Assembly: GCA_037126765.1 (NCBI GenBank)
Contig: JBBCBC010000012.1
Location: forward strand, 11,284,001 to 11,348,000
DNA from: Stenogyne calaminthoides
Taxonomy: Eukaryota > Streptophyta > Magnoliopsida > Lamiales > Lamiaceae
Length of the DNA: 64,000 bases
Direction: 5' to 3'
The position numbers were made by a program, and so were the translations under genes. Shown here one piece after another: positions 23,074 to 35,476 of the stretch (within the stretch, counting starts at the first letter, position 1; every line of letters begins with the position of its first letter). Below the pieces are notes generated by a model. The model searched no databases. It was not told the origin of the DNA and was given only the letters and a program-made list of their open reading frames with translations.

Positions 23074-24170
23074 TTAGACATATTTTTCTTTCATGCTAAT
23101 TTTATTAACACTGAAAATGTCATTGCTTCTCAATTTAACATTAATTAGACTTTGTGAAAATATATTATATATTTTTTTCAAAGATTTTTACATATTTTTT
23201 CAAAAGATTTTTTTCAATCCGTTGTAATTTATTAATATTTATTCTATACATATATATTTCAAAGATTCGTACCCCAATTTAACTATTCCAATGATTTTTT
23301 TCAATCCATTATATGGAAATATACTATATATTAAAAAAAGAATTACCTAATTAATTATTATTTGTTAATACTTATTCTAAAGATTTTTTTTCAATAATAT
23401 ACTATACTATATATTCCAAAGATATTTAGTATTTACCCAATCAATTATTATTTATTAATATTTATTCTAAAGATTTTATCTATTTTTTTCCTCAAATTTT
23501 TTCCATATTCCAAAGATTCGTTTTCCAATTTAACTATTTCAATGATTTTTTACAATCCATTATATGGAAATCCCCCTACTATCTATTTCTCAATCTTTTA
23601 AATCCAACGTGGCTCAACCATAATCCATGTTACCCCCCTTCTCATTATTCTACAATTTCTCATTTTTTAATTAATAGTTTTAAGGACAATTATATTTTTA
23701 AAACTACGATTACTGGGATTTTTATATTTAGTTTTCATACCACAGTTACTTTTGCCCAATTCATTTCCCCTACACTTCTCATTCACTTCGCGGCCATACC
23801 GTCAAATTTTGAGATTGCAAGCGATAGTACGATGAGTTACAGATGGTGTTTCTCGGATTTTTATTTATTGCGGTATTTTTGTTTTCCAATTCACCTTTTA
23901 TCGAGCCTCGCCGGAGAATCCACGGTACTTTCTTTTCATCTGTTTTTCTCCTCCTTTAAAAAAAAATCTTTTACTATGGATTGGATTCTTTATCAATCCA
24001 TCTTCATCCTTCATGTAATTGTGTGCACATAAACCGTACATATCCTATTACTTAAGATGTCAGTCCATTGCATAATCACGTTTTCTCCATCATATATCTA
24101 CATACATAGGGGATATTACTTGCAAATTAATGCAATAAAATAATGAAACAAACTTAATCCAAACTAACTT
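23074..24170. other. A/T-rich DNA, then an unassigned sequence
   Basis: 23074-23570 contains repeated ATTATTTATTAATATTTATTCTAAAGATTTT phrases without coding capacity. A more complex stretch at 23760-23925 could be a leader, but no protein is recognised. Confidence 0.35.
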
Positions 24171-24338
24171 TGTATGAATTCTATCATCTATATCTTGGTT
24201 TCGTCCCTCTGCTACCAAACAGAGTGTTGTAAAAAAAGCTATATTATATTCTTGTGTATGAATTCTATCATCTATATCTTGGTTTCGTCCCTCTGCTACC
24301 AAACAGAGTGTTGTAAAAAAAGCTATATTGTATTCTTG
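24171..24338. repeat. 84-bp perfect tandem duplication
   Basis: Copy 1 (24171-24254) and copy 2 (24255-24338) begin TGTATGAATTCTATCATC. They differ at a single base (TTATATT against TTGTATT). The near identity suggests a recent event. Confidence 0.93.
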
Positions 24339-24339
24339 G

Positions 24340-26736
24340 TTTCCTCCTTATGATTTACTTTCGATTAAATTCGTATGAGTTACACATAAAATAATTAAGT
24401 TCGATTAAGTTCGCATGACATTTCTCGAAAAATGCCGTTCTAAGACGGAATTCTATATCAGGTTTTCTCATTAAAGAATTTTGTTAAACATAATCACAAA
24501 AAATACGTAGACACATAATTTAGACAGGAGGTAGATCTTTGACACTAGCAAAGACGAAAACGTGCTTCACGACACAATACATCCCACAGGACATCAAACT
24601 GTATCAGAACAAATGCATGGACATCTGTATCACAATGTGCTTCAGAAATTACAATTGGCATTGCCTCGCATGATCTTTTGTTTGACACAAGTCCTGCTTT
24701 ATTATATGTACACAATGACACATGATGTTGCAAATAGTTTTTTCATAATCTGCGCTATTAAATTAACAGGCTCAGTTTAATTTACTCATTTATGATGTTC
24801 AAAGTTGTTCATTAGATTTATTACTATTCTTCATTGAAAATAGGTTCATTGTGTATTTTAATGAATTATTTCATTACGAGTATGTATGAACATCTTATGA
24901 ATTAGATCTATTTGAAATGGTTCTTTCAGATTTCTTCACTTATGAAATAGTTTAGTCTCTTAGATATGATCAATTTTGTGGTAAATTGTTTTATGGATAT
25001 TGATTTGAACTTATGTTAATGGAAATGACTTTTACATATGCCGATGGAATTACCAATTTAGCATGTTAGCTCGCAAAGAAAGTAAATAAATTCCCCCCTT
25101 AAAGTATGCATTTTATTTTGTTCATGTATATGTCATTTCCATTATCCATGCCTGATGACTGTTAGCTTTCAGTGTTTAGTAATCACCATACCTAATCTAA
25201 GTTTGGCTAAAAAATTAAATTTTGCATTCAGTACTTTTTACCCATTTTGTGGGATTCTCCTGATTTGCAATTTCTAAATAGATGGAGGTATAGTTGTTGA
25301 TGAGGTCTGCATCACATTATTTGGCGTGCAAATGAGAGATATAACATAATAGGCCTATTATGCGGTGACGAGAGAGATAGCCATGATTCTGCAACAATGA
25401 TTTCTGTGGAGAATTTTGTTGTTCAATTCACTCATATATCTCTTTAGATGTCTCTTTCGAAATCAAATCAATCTTTGTGCTTAAAAAACCTTTTCTCAAA
25501 TGGCTTTTGAAGCAGAATTATGGATGAGTGCACTTGTTGTATGAAACCTGCTATTCGTATCATTATGAATGCTCATACTAAAAATTTACTACTCAGGAAA
25601 GTCTTCTTAGTTGAGTTGTGGATATTAAAAGATTTTGTCAGTTGTATGCCTGTGTAGAATGTTTGCTGCACAACTACTAAGGATTATTAAAACCATCCCA
25701 ACTGATGTGGAGTCACAAACCTGGTATGATTTGCCAGGTGGGTTTTAAACTGCTATTACCCTCACCTAAATCAATTATATTAATCTGTAACATAAAGTAT
25801 TAGTTTGCAGAAAATTCTGTGTGGATTTTTTTTCCAAAAATATTGCAATGCTCACCAAATAGTTTACCTGCCTAATAACTTGATGAATGGTGCTTCTCAA
25901 GGATCTGTGTTTTGGGTTCATTTAGTTCTACAATGTCATCCCTTCATATTTATATATTTTTAAAGGTATAAGCACATCCCAATAATCAAAATTGGATTGT
26001 TAAGCAACAAAAGATTTTTCTACACTAAACTACCAGCTACAACTCACTAAATGTGGATGTTCCATTATTAAGGCGTTAATAGATTTTGTGTCATAATAGT
26101 CAGAACTGAGAGCTGTTTTCAAGTGTTATTTTGTTGTACTATGATCTTATATTATGAACTGAATTGTATTCCATATGATCAGTTGTGCCTATTTGATAAT
26201 GTCTGCATAGTAACGATGGTTATTGCATTACTAAAGATAAGTTCCAAAATAATTTACATCGTATATTGTGTTAATTTTTCCTTCACATGTATCATGTTCT
26301 GCTTAGGTTACAGCTCACTTAAACCCATATGTTATATCTGATGAGTCCTGGTTGCCGATAGGCTACACTTGGGTATTACTAGGAAATTATAATTGTAAGA
26401 CAACGTCTAGTATGAAAATTTTCATACATGTAAAAACTCTAATTTACAACTAAATTCTGTAATTGGTGAAGGTAAGACAAAATTGAGTGGTTCATGGTTC
26501 ACTCGGCCCAAGTGATTCATGGTTCACCCGGCCCGAATAGGTCATAATTTAGGGTTCATTATTTAGTGTTTAGGGTGTAGATGGTTGATTTAGGACAATT
26601 TTATAGATTTTCATACATGAAAATTTTCACACTAGACATACTCTAATGGGTATATCGTTGAGGGGTCAATCACAATTCAACTTCTTTTTTTATTTTATAC
26701 ATAAAAGTTTAACCCTCAAAACTCTACTCATTATTA
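24340..26736. other. Intergenic, no recognisable gene
   Basis: A/T-rich sequence of moderate complexity. Short open frames (for example 26123-26341) have no recognised product. AATTTTCATACATG appears in both orientations at about 26415 and 26612, hinting at a degraded inverted-repeat element. Confidence 0.35.
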
Positions 26737-26738
26737 CT

Positions 26739-29040
26739 TCCTCCGTCCTATTTTTGATTGTCCGCTTCATGTAGATCCGGAGTTTAAGAAAAGTGGGAGA
26801 TAATAGTATTAAATGGTGTAAAGTGAGTTGAGTGGAGGGGTATTCAAGACAATTCAACTTTATGTAATAAATGTGCTTTTGGATTAGCAAAAAGAAATCT
26901 GAAACTTAAACCATTGTGAACAAGAAAAATCCGTGTTGCTACAAAGAAGAAATGAGCGATTTTTTCGAGAAAAATTTTAGAGCCAAAAATGAAAATTAAA
27001 ATCAATTCACTTACAATTCCCACCAAAAACTCAATACACTTTCAATTCCCACCAAAACTCAAAATACACTTCAATTTCCCCCAAATTCATCACATCAAGT
27101 CCAAATACAAGGCAATTTTTCTCTAAATAAGATTCAAAATACATTTAAAGGTACTACACTTAACTAAACCTTGCTATCAAATTCTCTCCCACCATGAAGC
27201 TGCCATCACATTGAATTCCCTCCAACCAACATTCCACAACCAGATCTCACATTAAATTCATCAAACCTGCATCATCATCATAAATGCAAAGCAAATCAGG
27301 ATGTCTACAAGTGAAGGAAAGCATTTAAGTTTTGAAGAGAAGAATAGTCTAGTGCAGTTTATCTTTGGAAGTTGCATTCAAGGCAAGCCTCCTTATGGAA
27401 AATTAGCAGAGAGATTTTTGTCTCTTTGGGGTCCACCGAAAAGATCATTGCCAACCTCTCGGGCTCTTTCGAAAGAGACAAATGCAAGAAGGTAAACCAA
27501 TATCTATCAAGTAAAAAAAAAATTGGACTATCTTTCAAGAAGATTGAATTAGATGAAGTAAAAAGCGAAAAAGCATTGATGCTCAAAAAAGATCTACAAT
27601 ACGAGATCTAGCCACAGAAATGGGTGTTGAAAAAATAATAGTGGAAAGGTGGCTTAAGGAAGGAAAGGTTAAGCCACATACCAATGCTATAAAGCCTCTT
27701 CTTACAGATCCAAACAAGATTCAAAGGTTAGAGTTCAGTTTGAGCCAATTGCATGTTGATAGAATTGAAAACAAGATCAAGTTTGGAGACATGAAAAATG
27801 TTATCCATATTGATGAGAAATGGTTTTACATCACCACTACAAAATTAAGGTACTACAAACTTCCAAGTGAAGTTGGCAAACATAGGACTTGTAAATCCAA
27901 AAAGTTCATCACCAAGGTGATGTTTCTTTGTGCAGTGGCTAGACCTCATTATGCAAATGATGGAACATTGATTTTTGATGGAAAGATTGGGATCTGTCCA
28001 TTCACTGAAGAAGTTCCAGCATTGAGAAACAACAAAAATAGACAAAGAGGGACTTTGGAGACCAAGAATATTCAGTCAATTACAAAAGAGGTAGTCAAGA
28101 ACTGCATTATTAATGAGGTAAGTGAACTATCAGAATATTTTCATCATTTAGTTCATACATTTAGTTTCCTAAAAACATTTTGGTTACTTTACTATATGCA
28201 ATAAGCATCCTAAAATGTTTTGGTTACTTTACTAAATTGCAGATGATACCAAAACTGAAGGCTAAGTGGCCCCCCAATGCAAGTAAAGACATTTTTATAC
28301 AGCAAGACAATGCAAAACCCCACCTTGCCACTGATGATGCACATTTTAGAGCAGTAGCAGAAAGTGATGGATTCAACATCAAATTGTATTGTCAACCTCC
28401 AAATTCTCCAGATACAAATGTTTTAAACTTGGGATTTTTCAGTTCAATTCAGGGACTACAACAAAAGAAGAAAGCTATGTATTTGTTCGACCTAATGCAA
28501 AATGTGAATCGACATTTGAAGAACTTCAAATCACATAAGTTTGAACAAGGTTTTCTTAAGTTTGCAGATGTGTTGTGTTGAGATATTGAAAGCTAAAGGA
28601 GGAAATCAATTTCCATTGCCACACATGGGTAAGGACAGACTTGCAAGACAAGGATTAATACCTGATTTCATTGAAGTAGATGAGGAGCTAACTAGAGAAT
28701 GCATAGAGATGCTAATGGAGATTCAGGGTTCAGGTCAAACCACATATCATATTGAGACTCTTATGAATGATCTAGGGTATTAGGAGTTCTGGAAATGTAA
28801 CTCACATTTTTTGTATGTTTACTGCATAAACATATGATTATCCATCAGTTGGATTAGGAGTTTAGGTAGTGTTTAAGCAGTAAACATAGATTTTGTAATC
28901 ATTTTGGGAAGTACAATGATGTAACCTAACATCCTAACTCACAATAATGTGAGTGGTTACTGGAAATTTCATGTTAGAATATGCACATTTATGTTTTGAC
29001 TAGAATATGCACATTTATGTTCATACTTGCCATGAATAAT
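26739..29040 (+). mobile_element. Mariner-like element, right end missing
   Basis: The left end CTTCCTCCGTCCTATTTTTG at 26739 follows a TA (26737-26738) and matches the terminal repeats of the Stowaway MITEs here. The transposase pseudogene at 27301-28783 lies downstream in the same direction. No matching right terminal repeat was found before 29300, so the right end is truncated or too diverged; the end coordinate is approximate. Confidence 0.7.
27301..28783 (+). pseudogene. Mariner-like transposase pseudogene (plant DD39D type)
   Basis: The protein is readable across several frames. The N-terminal helix-turn-helix region begins at 27301, changes frame near 27380 and again near 27575, then runs from 27620 (MGVEKIIVERWLKEGKV). 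The first catalytic Asp lies in HIDEKWFY near 27803 and the second in IQQDNAKPH near 28297. The third position, in NSPDTNVLNLGFF near 28403, has Asn where the family has Asp (VLDLGFF). A GT-AG intron at 28118-28242 is spliced out of the conserved INE/MIPKLKAKWP join. A further frameshift near 28550 separates the C-terminal EILKAKGG..LPHMGKDRLARQG. With at least three frame breaks and a lost catalytic residue, it is dead. Confidence 0.88.
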
Positions 29041-31589
29041 CACCCTCAGAAAAATTTCATCATTGGGTTAAGCCCAATGATGTTTACCGGTGCTCAAACC
29101 GATTCGATGGCCGGTTTAGTTATGAAAACAATGGGTGTGAATAACCTGAGCCAACATTGAAAATAAATAATCCTGTTATAATTTCTCTATATAGTTTGAG
29201 TTGGGCTGAGATTTTAACGTTAACATGCTATTTTGGATTTGAGCCCATATGTACATCCATCTCTGCGTCATATCGCATCTGAAAAAAAACAAAAAGGGGC
29301 TGGTTAAAAAACCCTTCCGCCGCCTGCCGTCGCCGGCCGCCTCCCATCCACCACCTGCCTGTTCCCTCAGATCTCACGCCACCCGCCCTCTTTCTCCCTC
29401 AGACCTCTGGTAAAATCCCAACCGATAATTCTAGGAGAAATAATTTGGTTTTACTCCTTCAAATAAATAATAAAAAGGTTGAATTTAAGTAAATAAACGG
29501 GAATATATCTGAAACTTGTGGAGTTATTAACATTAAAAATTCTGCACTGATGTTAATTATTCATGTTCACCTGTATTACCTTAGCTGTTGGTGTCCTTTT
29601 TTTTTTTTTATGCAGATGTGTTATTTAAGCTTTTCATTTTCTGGAGAAATTTTGTCTGCATTACAGTTCTTATTCTTTGTTGGATTGGGAATAAAAGCAC
29701 TATTCAATTTATGTTGGTTTTTAATATCAAATTTGAAGAACCTATTTATAAGCTTTGTTGTAACTGTCTTGTGAAAGTACAATATGAGTACTTTAATTTC
29801 TTCTTTATCTGTATTTCAGGTTCAAGCAGTTTTGTTGTTATTTGGTGGGTACGAAGCAGGTATTCCTTCTCCTGGGATGATTCCTCAAAATCACAAGGTA
29901 TGAACTTCATAATAATATAGTGTTTTGTGAAAATTTGTGTTCGTTAATTTCGAATTATAGTTCTGCATTTTAACTGTCATTTCTCCCTATCTGATGTGCC
30001 AATTCTTGATTTAATTTTTTTCCCTTTCCTCTGTTGTTTGAATCAAGTGTTATTACATTTTCACGATTCAACAATTTATTTTCTGTAATTACTTAGGTGT
30101 TAGATATTCTATGTGCTATTTCCTGAAAATACTGTAGATTTATATCAGAATTTTCGTTTTCTGTTTTAATTGCTAATGGTACAACAACTATAAGTTGGAC
30201 TTGTGAAATAGTAGTTTGTTTTCATCATCCATTGAACTAATCAGATTTCTTAGAGCTGAATTACATACCAATTTACTAATATGTATCAGGAACTTTTATA
30301 ATGTTGATTAACAAAATGATAGAAATTGGTTTAAAGGATTGGATTATAGAGAAAAAAATTAGATAAATTGATTGATAATGATGGTTTAAAGAATTGAGTT
30401 ATTGATAAAAAATTCAGATGAGTTATTCTTGCATTGTTTCTGTTCTGAATGCCTTAGCTATATGTGCAATGGTGTGGATTGAACATATGTTACTTACATA
30501 CATTGATATGTTGTTTGATTGAAGGTTTCTTGAGTATGGTTTTAGTGTAAACATAAACACCAGTATCAATTAAGCAATTAAAACAACTAAAAGGCAAATA
30601 GTGCCTGGGTTAATGTAAAAAATGGTGCAGTAGAATGTACAAAGTCCTACACCTGCTGAGAATCATCTTCTTCCTCTCTCTTGTTTGATCATAACAGCTT
30701 TCTTCAATGATGTCCACTTATTTTTTTTTTTTTTTTTGCATTCATGCCCCAATTATTTGGGATTTAAGGCTTGGTTTGTTTGTATTAATGCAAGTAGTTT
30801 AAATATTTTTTTTGGCCCCTTGTTATTATTTTTCTTCCATTTCCAGCAAGTAAATATGCAATTACCAGTCAGGGTTTATTGAGTATGTATGCGAATATAT
30901 TGTAAACAATATTAATTTTGGATAAAATAAATTGAATTATATGTGGTGACATAAAATGGAGGTATTTGTATATCTCCGTGAGCAGCTGTTAAACTTGAGT
31001 ATGTTTGGGAGAAGAATGGGATATTTCCTGGGCCATTTTCTCTGCCTACTTATTCTGCAACTTCAACAAAACAGCGAACGAATTGATCTTCTTCACATTG
31101 CTTCACATAGTGTATATCTCACTAACTTGGAAGAATATAATAAAAAAAATACGTGAAACATATATATTACTAATTAATATATTGCTTTATTCTATCTAGC
31201 TGGTCTCTGTCGTGCAAGTAAATCAAATAAAATTCTACTAATATATTTCTAGTTGATTTCGTTCGTGCAATAGCATAGAACAACTTCTCCTGTTTCTGAT
31301 AGCTTCTCCTATTTCATGGTGTGCAGGTACATTGTATACCTGAATCATTTTGATCATTAGAGCTCACTGCATTTTCAAGGAATCAATTCGCTTGATTATT
31401 AAGGTGAGTTTAATTTAACAGTGATACTACGAAAGAAAGATAATGCTAATCATGTTATGCGCATGGAGTAGAATAGAAAATAATACAGGAAATAATCTAC
31501 CAACAAAATGAAACAGGGGAAAGTAAAAACTCTGAAAGCTAAAATGAAGATAAGCTTCTTGAATGGATAGACAAAAAATGAAACAATCA
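29041..31589. other. Intergenic, possible orphan exon at about 29820
   Basis: No gene recognised. A GC-rich leader-like patch lies at 29310-29410. A 78-bp segment at 29821-29898 is bounded by TATTTCAG and GTATGA and is open in one phase (VQAVLLLFGGYEAGIPSPGM...). It has good splice signals but no recognised family and no joined exons. Confidence 0.35.
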
Positions 31590-31630
31590 GATCACCTTCT
31601 GTACAGCACGGTGCTGTGCAGCAGGTGATC
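31590..31630. repeat. Near-perfect 41-nt palindrome
   Basis: The left arm GATCACCTTCTGTACAGCAC (31590-31609), one central G, and the right arm GTGCTGTGCAGCAGGTGATC (31611-31630) pair over 20 positions with two mismatches. It lies in A/T-rich sequence and could fold as a long hairpin or be a joined pair of transposon ends. Confidence 0.85.
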
Positions 31631-31989
31631 TGTTTCCCAAAAAAATGCTATAGTTGATTTCAAATGTAAGCTATTTATAATTTTATAGTGTACAAAGGTA
31701 AACTGAAAGGACGCATGTATTGTTTAGTTTGAAATTGCGCGTGACCTGATTTTTTGGGCTTTTGAGATGAAATTATTACACTGTCACTGATGTTTCAATC
31801 TTTACCTGATTTCCAGAGAAATAAGTTAATATAAAAACATTAAAATCCTTTAAAATCTCTTAAAATTTTATTATTTTATACTGATGTCTGACAAAATCAG
31901 TTTCAATATCTTAGAATTTACAGTTAGTTAAGTTCAAAAGGCCAAATAATGTGTATATCAATTCTAGATAACATTCACCAAAATGTCCT

Positions 31990-32330
31990 CATCAATTATA
32001 CCAATCATCAATATTTCACAAATGAGGAACATTATAATCATCTCCTTATAGTCCTTCACCCATGAAGGGAATGAAAGAAGCCATCAGAAGGTTAGTAATA
32101 TTATTTTAAATTAATAAAAAAAAAAAGAACATGGTGCTAATAGATACCAACCTGAAATTCACCTTGACTAGCATCAACATCACCCAAAAAGAAAACTCAA
32201 CTCTCTTTTCCTTGTAAAGCTCAGCCACCTCATGATATTTTGATTTAAATCCATCAAACTGCTCAGTGCTGAAGTTTAGAAACAACATTGCCTGAGAACC
32301 AACAGCTTTATTAGCAAATACCAAATTTTG
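31990..32330 (-). pseudogene. Fragment of a protein disulfide isomerase gene
   Basis: On the minus strand, 32290 to about 32152 encodes AMLFLNFSTEQFDGF, KSKYHEVAELYKEKRVEF and, after a one-base shift, FLGDVDASQGEFQ. This matches the second inactive thioredoxin-like domain (b') of plant PDI (LFLNF..E...FKSKY.EVAE..K....FLLGD...SQGAFQ). The piece is preceded by TTCTCAG and followed by GTTGGT, like an exon. Further left, PSWVKDYKE (about 32060) resembles the W(V/L)KEYKDG phrase of the following exon. No CGHC active site or flanking exons are present. It is a captured or decayed fragment with no PDI function. Confidence 0.6.
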
Positions 32331-32689
32331 TGTAATCAAACTGTCATCAAACTGGACAAAGGATAGAAAAGGAAAAAAAGAGGATTTTAGCATAATTATA
32401 ATTCCAATTCTTGAAATAAGAGATACAAGATTTCTCAATATAAGCAGCAAAACATGAAAGATTAGAGTTGACAAAAATTAATCAATTACTGAAGCCTTGC
32501 TAGTTAGTTTCCAGGGATAAAATCGAATTATATCTACAATCAAGATCTAATAATTAAATAACAGCCAGCTTTTGTGTAAGAAGAAACAATTAATAGTAAT
32601 GAACCTTGACATTGGCTGTTGAAGTATTTAATAACAAATGTGGAAATTAAATATGTGAATATTGTGAGAGTAGAGTTTAATAAGGAGTT

Positions 32690-32757
32690 TTTTTTTTTTT
32701 GAGCGTACAAACTTTTGTGGGACATTCCAAAAAAACTTTTCAGGGACAGAGGGAGTA
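32690..32757. mobile_element. Right terminal piece of a Stowaway/mariner-type element
   Basis: The sequence ends CAGGGACAGAGGGAG followed by TA. Reversed, this gives CTCCCTCTGTCCCTGAAAAG, a standard Stowaway end. No matching left end was found. Confidence 0.5.
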
Positions 32758-33459
32758 ATATATTTAGTTGATTTAAAAATTAATATTTATATGACAAAAA
32801 TTTGTCTCAATCGACGGGATACAAATTAACATTCACCCCTTCTAAAGTTTTAAAATGTCATGCACAAGTCATATTCGTCTAATCATGAAACCGTCTCACA
32901 TAAGTGTCTCGATTTATATTTTGAATAAACAAAATTCTACAATTAAGATAAAAGATTGTGGCTTTTTCTTTTTGACTGGATATCGAAATAGAAATATCAT
33001 ACTTATATTTTATCCATGTATTTATATTAGTACTACAATTTAAATAGAGTTGACAAAAAGTTAATAGAAAGATTTTATTTCCATTCCTTCGTCGCCTCTA
33101 CTGTGACTGTCTTGTCACTTGTCAACAATTGCATCTTTCCTCTCCAAATGTCTCACGAATTACAGCAGAATTGAATCTGCTCTCAATTTCACATTGAATC
33201 GTTCCACCACTCCAAAACTTGTTAGTTTTTAGGTTGGTGTTCATAGTTTGGGGATTAGGTTTGTAATTGTCGATTACCAACTAAATACTTGCCTTTTGTA
33301 TCTACATTATTTATAGTGAGCTGTTGCAGACCAACCTCCTCTCGTTAATTCCGCCGTCGAACAAGATCGTCAATTGCCAAATGCCTTTCAATTCAAGATC
33401 GGGAGGGTTCAAATTTTTTTAATTAATCTCTGTGACCCAATTTTATCCGATTTCTTCGA

Positions 33460-35476
33460 ATGCGCGGTGAGTTTTCGAGAATGAACTTGTATTGCTTTGA
33501 CAGAACATTCTTCCGTTCTTCCCACTCGTTAAATCCCGTTCAACTCCCTGCTTCAATGTAAATCCTCTTTCTTTTGCTTACTAATTATTTCCCTAATTAG
33601 AACTCGACTTTGTAAAAATTAAATTTAAAATTCTTTTTGTTTTTGTTTTAGGGAGACGCATCTGTGGTACGTTAAACCGAGTGAAGTGAAGAGTGAAGCT
33701 TTGTTAAAGCAGTATTTTGATATTTTATCGCCATGTGAGAGGGAGAATGTGTTGCGAATGCAGGGAGACGAGCTGAGGAAGGGCGCGTTGCTTGCACGCG
33801 CGTTGGTTCGCACTACCATTGCCAGATGTATGCCCTCAATCATTTTTTTATTAATTTTAACAGTTTTTCCTCAATACGTATGTCGATTTTGGAATTGAAA
33901 GAGGTATTAGAGCCATTTTCTTTAGAGATTAAGCTTGAATGTTTCTTATCTGAATTGAATCTTTCTGGTTATTAGTTAGAAAGTTATTTTAGGAATTATA
34001 TTCATGTTCTTATCCATTTTCAAACCTTTTCTGTAGAGGTTTTTCATAATAACAAAAAACTGAAGTTGATTACCATTGGGCACTCATGATCATATTGGTT
34101 TTTGGTAGATCAGATAAACTCACAGATTGATCCCAGATCATTAAAGTTTCAGAAAAACATACATGGAAAGCCTGAGGTTAAGTTCAATTTTTCATTAATT
34201 TTTCCTGCATTCTGTATAAAGAATATTAGCATTCCAACTTTGAGCTCTCTGGGCAGGTTCGTTGGCAAGAAAACGATGATTGGGATCCACCTCCATTGCA
34301 TTTCAATATTTCACACACTTCTTCTTTGGTAGCATGCGGAGTGACCATCAATTCTCAAGTTAGTTATGTAATTATTCTCATAATTGAGATTTTTACACGA
34401 GTGGTCTTTACATTAATGTAAACACGTGTAATGGTTGCTTCCAACTGTAGATTGGTATTGATGTTGAAGAAAAACATCGGCGTACAAAACAGAACACTTT
34501 GTCATTTGCTCGACGCTATTTCTCCGAATGTGAAGTTCAATTCTTAGCTGCCATTTCTGACCCACAAGTTCAACAAACGGAGTTCATCAAATTATGGACT
34601 CTCATGGTCCGACCTTCAATTGAATTAGTTGAAGTTCCCTTTGAAGTGTATTAATGAACCAAATTGTAAAACCCTTGGCTTCTCACCATACGTTCATTTT
34701 TTTTAGGAGGCATATGTCAAAGCACTTGGAAAAGGCTTCTCTGGTGCACCATTTAAAACTTTTACCATTCGCTTCATGGAGGACACATCTACTGAGGTTT
34801 TCTCATGAATCTCTTGCTGGATTTTAATTGGAGAATGTCATCTGCACGTAGGTTTTGTGTTGGAAATGTTCATGTAAGATTTTGAAAAAATCTGAAGGAC
34901 GTTCAATTCCTGAAGAAGGTTGCAGTTTATTTTTGTGTTATCAATGTCAGTTGCAACATGCTTCTCTGTTTATGTTCATGCAATTGTTGACTTTTGTGCA
35001 AAATCTTTTTATTCATATGCTGCTTGGCATTTATTTCATAATATAAAGAAACTAGGCATACTATGTTTCTTAAGTTTTGGGAGTCATGTTTTCTGCTAGA
35101 TAGATACTAGTACTAATATCCTTTAAATGTTGCAACACACAATTCATTATTCCAGCTGCTAATATGGAAACATTGCGCCCAGGCTTCTGATATAGTCGTG
35201 GATTCTGTTGATGATGTAAGAAGTTGGCAATTTTCGCTCTTAGAGTTGGCTAATTCACATTATGCAGCCACTTGCACTGAGAAGTATGCTGCCTCTGAAG
35301 GTATGACCCGTACATGACTAAAAGAGAGTCTAAAACTTCGAAAAGACTGCGCTTCATGAGTGATAACTTGTTTCCCTTTTTTCTTAGGTGAAAGAAATAT
35401 TCCAAGAAAGCTGAAGGTTTGGAAGACAATTCCATTGTTAGAGGATGAACGCGTCTCTGGAACAGATGCGGTTTAG
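33460..35476 (+). CDS. 4'-phosphopantetheinyl transferase (Sfp/AcpS superfamily)
   Basis: The enzyme moves the phosphopantetheine arm of CoA onto a Ser of carrier proteins. Eight exons fit GT-AG rules: 33460-33557, 33652-33827, 34109-34176, 34257-34358, 34451-34606, 34707-34796, 35156-35300 and 35388-35476, giving 307 codons without a break. Seen motifs: THLWYV near residue 35, LARALVRTTIARYQ near 85, HFNISHT at 129-135, IGIDVEE at 149-155 (D152 and E154 match the metal-binding pair), and WTLMEAYVKALGKGF from 197. E201 is the third metal ligand, but position 200 is Met where the family has a near-invariant Lys (WxxKEA). An in-frame ATG at 33481 is an alternative start; the first few residues are not conserved. 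An Arabidopsis homologue (At3g11470-type) has similar layout. The target carrier protein is unknown here. Confidence 0.9.

Noticed and set aside
24545..24780. Open frames on both strands
   Set aside because: No recognised domain, overlapping opposite strands, and A/T-rich flanks without promoter or splice evidence.
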